Part shown: positions 60,155 through 63,699 of the stretch, one piece after another | Position numbering within the stretch: the stretch's first letter is position 1 | How the letters are laid out: each line of letters starts with the position of its first letter | DNA from: an uncultured Faecalicatena sp. | GTDB lineage: Bacteria; Bacillota; Clostridia; Lachnospirales; Lachnospiraceae | Direction of reading: 5' to 3' | DNA: 63,699 nt | NCBI GenBank assembly: GCA_948468385.1 | Contig: CAOKHZ010000025.1 | Coordinates: forward strand, 1-63,699 | Position numbers and translations under genes: made by a program | The notes under the pieces: generated by a model | The model's database searches: none | Told to the model about the DNA's origin: nothing | The model's input: only the letters and a program-made list of their open reading frames with translations

Positions 60155-61231
60155 GTGTTTATCATTACTGAAGAACAAATCAAAAATAAAATATACAATC
60201 AATTAATGAAACAAAATGAACATATCATTATCGAGCATATGCCCGATGAATACTTTAATCTTTTTTGGAATAATGTCTCGTTATTATGCAAAGGTGGAAT
60301 TCTTACATCATCTAAGAGTGTAGACAAGTTTTGCAATAAACTACAGCTATTGGGCTCATATAATAGAGACAAATGTTTTCAAGGTTTATCAGAAATGATG
60401 TTCTGGCTCTATTCAATTAGAATGAATTATAATTTTGAAATCGATCAACGATTACACACAAAGAGTGAGAATAATAATTCTGATGTTGATATACAAATAA
60501 TTAAAGATGGATACCGTTTTAACATCGAAATTAAAACTCCTAATCAAATAAAAAAGACAGACGAATCCATTCTTAACATTACAATACCTTTTCGTGCCTT
60601 CGATAAAAAGGAAATACAAGATGAAAAATTAGGAAAAGTAACTGGCGACTTCGCTCAAAAAATAATTGCCAATTCACAAGGAAAATATACTGCATCTAAA
60701 CAAACAAAAATAGATGACAATAAAGTTATAGAATATTTAAAATCAGGGCAAAAAAAATTCTCCCTTGAGGAAAAATCTATAAATGTATTAGCCTTGTCAG
60801 TTACATCACATCAAATGAACGATTATTGGGGATATCTATGCAATCCATGTACAGGAATATTTACAGAGCAATTTACAAGAAGATTTTTTGACAAAAATAA
60901 TAAAGAAATTAAACATTCTGATTTCGATAAAGTTGATGTTATTTATCTGACTAATATTGTTGAAGGACATATACGATATTTCAAAGATTTTGATTCTTGG
61001 AAGTTAGAAAATTATTGTAGTATACTTCTTATTAATCCTTTCAGTCAACGAACAAGAAAACGTTCTGATGTTGAAGCGTACAAAAAATTATTAGAGATAC
61101 TTCCAAATGATACATTGAAATTTAATAGTGAACATGATAAAAGGAATCTGCAATTGGCAGAAATTGGTATACCAATAGACCCTATTTTTTTCTTTGAATA
61201 TCTCCACGATAACTATCGCATATTATGGTAA
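60155..61231 (+). CDS. Orphan protein with possible PD-(D/E)XK nuclease core, AT-rich
   Basis: 358 residues, no named family recognised. The N-terminal third has a pattern compatible with PD-(D/E)XK nucleases: Glu80 in a helix (GLSEMMFWLY), Asp110/Asp112 (SDVDIQII), and Glu125-x-Lys127 (FNIEIKTP). The rest is charged and aromatic with no membrane helix or signal. The start is uncertain: GTG 60155 lies inside AGAGGTG, which could instead serve as ribosome binding site for ATT 60164. The DNA is far more AT-rich than the surroundings and lies between two broken serine recombinases, so it is likely cargo. A restriction or phage-defence role is inference only. Confidence 0.6.
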   Translation: MFIITEEQIKNKIYNQLMKQNEHIIIEHMPDEYFNLFWNNVSLLCKGGILTSSKSVDKFCNKLQLLGSYNRDKCFQGLSEMMFWLYSIRMNYNFEIDQRLHTKSENNNSDVDIQIIKDGYRFNIEIKTPNQIKKTDESILNITIPFRAFDKKEIQDEKLGKVTGDFAQKIIANSQGKYTASKQTKIDDNKVIEYLKSGQKKFSLEEKSINVLALSVTSHQMNDYWGYLCNPCTGIFTEQFTRRFFDKNNKEIKHSDFDKVDVIYLTNIVEGHIRYFKDFDSWKLENYCSILLINPFSQRTRKRSDVEAYKKLLEILPNDTLKFNSEHDKRNLQLAEIGIPIDPIFFFEYLHDNYRILW

Positions 61232-61279
61232 ATAACCATTTCATAGATTTTTCTATCTTTACAAATTTCAATTTTCATC

Positions 61280-61309
61280 AAACATCCCCTGCGGACACAG
61301 GGGATGTTT
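61280..61309. terminator. Bidirectional terminator
   Basis: AAACATCCCCTG and CAGGGGATGTTT, 12-bp stem, loop CGGACA, flanked by AT-rich sequence. It ends both the orphan gene (plus) and the recombinase pseudogene (minus). Confidence 0.75.
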
Positions 61310-62882
61310 ACACTTTTATCTCCGTCCCATCCTTAAAGGTGAAACGGACATCCTCTTTATTAAAAACTGTGACAAAATCAACAAGGCTGTACCAGAGGTT
61401 CTCATCAAACTCTGTGGCCACTCCGTCCTGCCGTTCCAGTTCGGCGAGAAACCTTTCTATCTGCTCCTTTTTCGCCTGTTTTTCTGTGATAACATTTCCC
61501 ACTTCATCCAGCCTTGCTTTCGTCTGGTCAAACCGTTCCGCCAGCCCATCATACCTCGTCTGGTATTCCGTCTGGTCGAGGGCGACATGGGCGTTCTCAC
61601 TTACGCACTGCTGTATCAGCTCCGCCACCACATTCAGTTCTTCCTGAAGCTGTGACTGCTCCATTTCCAGCTCCCCCGTACTGAAAAGCTACTCTTTAAT
61701 GGCTTGGAAGTTTGCGGCGATCTCATCCTTTTCCGTGGTCAGGATATTCACCGCTTTTATGAAAAGTCCCTTGATGGTTTCCTCATCAAAATGTGGTGTG
61801 CAGCACTTCTCACCGCCGTCAAATTTGTGGTTGCACTGCCAAATCACCCGGCGGTATTTATCGTTGGAATGCCATACCTTCGAGCCGTACCAGCTCCCGC
61901 AGTCGCCGCATTTTATTTTGCTTGAGAAGATGCCCACGCTGCTCTGCCGGTTCGTTCCCGTCTGCCGGACGGCCATCTGCTTCTGCACCGCTTCGAATAC
62001 GGCAGGTTCTATGATGGCATCGTGGTTGTGTTCCACATAATACTGCGGAACCTCGCCCTCGTTGACCTTTTTCTTTTTGGAAAGGAAATCCACCGTGTAC
62101 ACTTTCTGGAGGAGCGCATCCCCTTTGTATTTTTCGTTCGTGAGGATGCTCCGGATCGTGCTTCCCGACCAGTTTTTCTTGCCGCCCGGAGTCAAGATGC
62201 CTTCCTCTGTCAGCGCCTTTGCGATTGCGAACGGGGACCGCCCCTGCAGGAACATCCCGTAAATCCTCCGGACGACCGCCGCCTGTTCTTCGTTTATGAC
62301 GAGGTTCCCATCCTCGCCCCGGTCATAGCCCAGGAACCGCTTGAACGGCACCGTAACCTTGCCGTCAGCGAAACGCTTCCTCTGCCCCCATGTGCAGTTC
62401 TCAGAGATGCTCCGGCTCTCCTCCTGCGCCAGCGAGGACATGATGGTCAGGAGCAGTTCTCCCTTGCTGTCAAAGGTCCAGATGTTCTCCTTTTCAAAAT
62501 AGCACTCCACCTTGTGTTCCTTCAGCTTCCGTATGGTGGTGAGGCTGTCAACCGTGTTCCTTGCAAAACGGCTCACCGACTTCGTGATGATGAGGTCGAT
62601 GCGGCCGTCCAGAGCATCCGCCACCATTTTGTTAAAACCGTCGCGCTTTGTCGTGGAAGTCGCGCTGATCCCTTCGTCCGTATATACAGAAACGAACTCA
62701 CAATCCTCACGTCCTTTTATGTAACTCGTGTAATAATCCACCTGCGCCTCGTAGCTGGTCTGCTGCTCTTCATGGTCTGTGCTGACGCGGGCATAGCCTG
62801 CAACCCAGCGCTTTTTTCTGCTGTTGATCGGAGCCGCTGTATATCTGCTCCGTGTAGCCGGTATCGTGATCACCTTTGCCAT
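61308..62882 (-). pseudogene. Large serine recombinase split by an in-frame TAG
   Basis: About 525 codons from ATG 62882. Catalytic domain with nucleophile Ser34 (GYARVSTDHEEQQTS), SVYTDEGISATSTTKRDGFNKM, IITKSVSRFARNTVD, then recombinase domain (GGKKNWSGSTIRSILTNEKYKGD) and zinc ribbon (KCGDCGSWYGSKVW). At 61689-61691 the frame reads AIKE-TAG-LFSTGELE, after which the coiled-coil and beta C-terminus (EQSQLQEELNVVAEL ... DGTEIKV) continue in frame to 61308. The C-terminal 118 residues could be made separately from ATG 61664. Without that part the 397-residue product is probably inactive. Confidence 0.8.
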
Positions 62883-63532
62883 CGCTCTGCCCTCCCGTCA
62901 TAAAAGTGAAATTCCAGGTTGCCATCCTCCAGTGCTGTGATATAGTCTACGGCTTCGCTGAACGCAGCCCCGTCAAATGCCTCCATGCCCATCATGTAGG
63001 CGGAAACCTTGCGGATGTCGGAATCCTGGAAGTCCCTCCCGCCGCATTCCGTCCGGACCTTTGACTTTCCGCCGCACCGCCAGTAGGTGTATTTTCCATA
63101 ACAGCAGTATCTGTGGTAAAGGTTGCCGCAGGAGGCGCATCTGATTTTTCCAGTAAATTCATCCGTGGATGTGTTCTCATGCCTGTTACTCCGCAGTTTC
63201 AATGTTTCGTAAGTCTTAACCGTGCCGTCCTTCAGATGGAAATCAATGCTCCCTGTCTTCTGCACCACCATCCGCTCCACAGTTTCCGTGAAAAAGCCTT
63301 CATCGAATGCTTCCAGCCCCATAACCATGCAGAAGATTTCCTTTATCTCCGAATCCGGATAATTCACGCTGTCGCAGGTTATCCCATGATGGCTTTTCGC
63401 CCTGCAGTACCAGTAAAGGTGTCTGTCTTTGCTTTCACTGACTGCCCTGCCAAACCGTCTGCCACACTGTCCACAGAATATCTTCCCATCAAAGAGATGT
63501 GCAGGTCTTTTCTTCACCGGCTTGTCAGGCAA
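62870..63532 (-). pseudogene. C-terminal part of a companion serine recombinase (zinc-ribbon modules)
   Basis: 220 residues from a TTG (63532) that directly follows an in-frame stop. Two zinc-ribbon modules (KIFCGQCGRRFGRAVS and KIRCASCGNLYHRYC) and two DSEI/DSDI helical repeats (IFCMVMGLEAFDEGFF, VSAYMMGMEAFDGAAF). The catalytic domain and recombinase domain are missing. It overlaps the start of the next recombinase by 13 bases, as in the multi-recombinase operons of clostridial elements. The remaining bases 63533-63699 show no gene. Confidence 0.7.
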
Positions 63533-63699
63533 TTAGCAATTCCCACATATTGTTTACTTATGGTATATACTACCAAAAAATAGCAAACATAAAAAAGCAG
63601 GAAACATATTGCAAAACAGAAAACAGCCCTCAAAAGAATATTGCGCATGACAATAGGCAATAGCAAATTTAATTTCAGATTTACCAATGGAATACTAAA

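Noticed and set aside
1-63699. rRNA, tRNA or riboswitch genes
   Set aside because: No cloverleaf, rRNA or recognisable riboswitch consensus was noticed on either strand; a covariance-model scan would be needed to exclude small RNAs.

Overview
The window looks like chromosome from a gut-type Lachnospiraceae (Clostridia, Firmicutes). The basis is the gene mix: BTAD-type regulator, class C sortases, SipW/TasA-like secretion, DivIVA-like protein, TnpV and large serine recombinases, Rpn and AAA-ATPase-like families, strong AGGAGG ribosome binding sites and gut-style glycoside hydrolase remnants. The species cannot be fixed from sequence alone.

Layout. 1-2.7 kb is decaying accessory DNA: a TnpV remnant, an Xre regulator, a broken sugar-binding lipoprotein, a GNAT and a GH43 remnant that has lost its catalytic domain. 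2.7-5.9 kb holds ordinary genes: MgtC/SapB, a tyrosine-phosphatase-like protein and D-Ala-D-Ala ligase.

5.9-39.5 kb is the core of the window: two tandem paralogous surface-fibre loci on the minus strand, each about 15 kb. Each reads, in transcription order: coiled-coil protein, LepB-type signal peptidase, giant LPSTG tip adhesin, LPSTG backbone pilin, two class C sortases, a third pilin-like protein, two TasA-like proteins with SipW-type signal peptides, a VKTGD membrane-anchored protein, a MucBP-like membrane protein and a SipW-type signal peptidase. A sortase pilus and a SipW/TasA fibre thus appear to be encoded as one unit, twice. Locus 1 (21.55 to 5.88 kb) ends with a translationally coupled DivIVA-like gene. 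It starts beside an invertible promoter: two exact 29-bp inverted repeats (21646-21674 and 21945-21973) flank a 270-bp AT-rich segment carrying a near-consensus promoter that faces the operon (ON in this assembly), and a tyrosine recombinase gene abuts the switch. Locus 2 (38.24 to 23.22 kb) is preceded by a BTAD/degenerate-GGDEF regulator. Upstream of that regulator lie two palindromes about 190 bp apart, not far from a small serine recombinase gene, so a second switch is conceivable but weaker.

39.9-55 kb is mixed: a deletion-scarred Rpn gene, a serine resolvase, Xre regulators, a lipoprotein, a broken DUF5060/DUF5605 glycoside hydrolase, an AraC regulator, an OmpR/HisKA two-component pair, ATPase remnants, a DUF4230 protein, a MATE exporter and an AAA-ATPase-like gene interrupted by a small hairpin element. 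55-58.5 kb carries TfoX-like, TatD, SDR, VOC and GNAT genes. 58.6-63.5 kb is a degraded mobile-element graveyard of serine recombinases (two with in-frame nonsense codons) surrounding an AT-rich orphan gene with a possible PD-(D/E)XK nuclease signature.

No rRNA, tRNA or CRISPR array was recognised. Several short dispersed hairpin repeats recur between genes. Pseudogenes made by internal deletion are unusually frequent outside the fibre loci.
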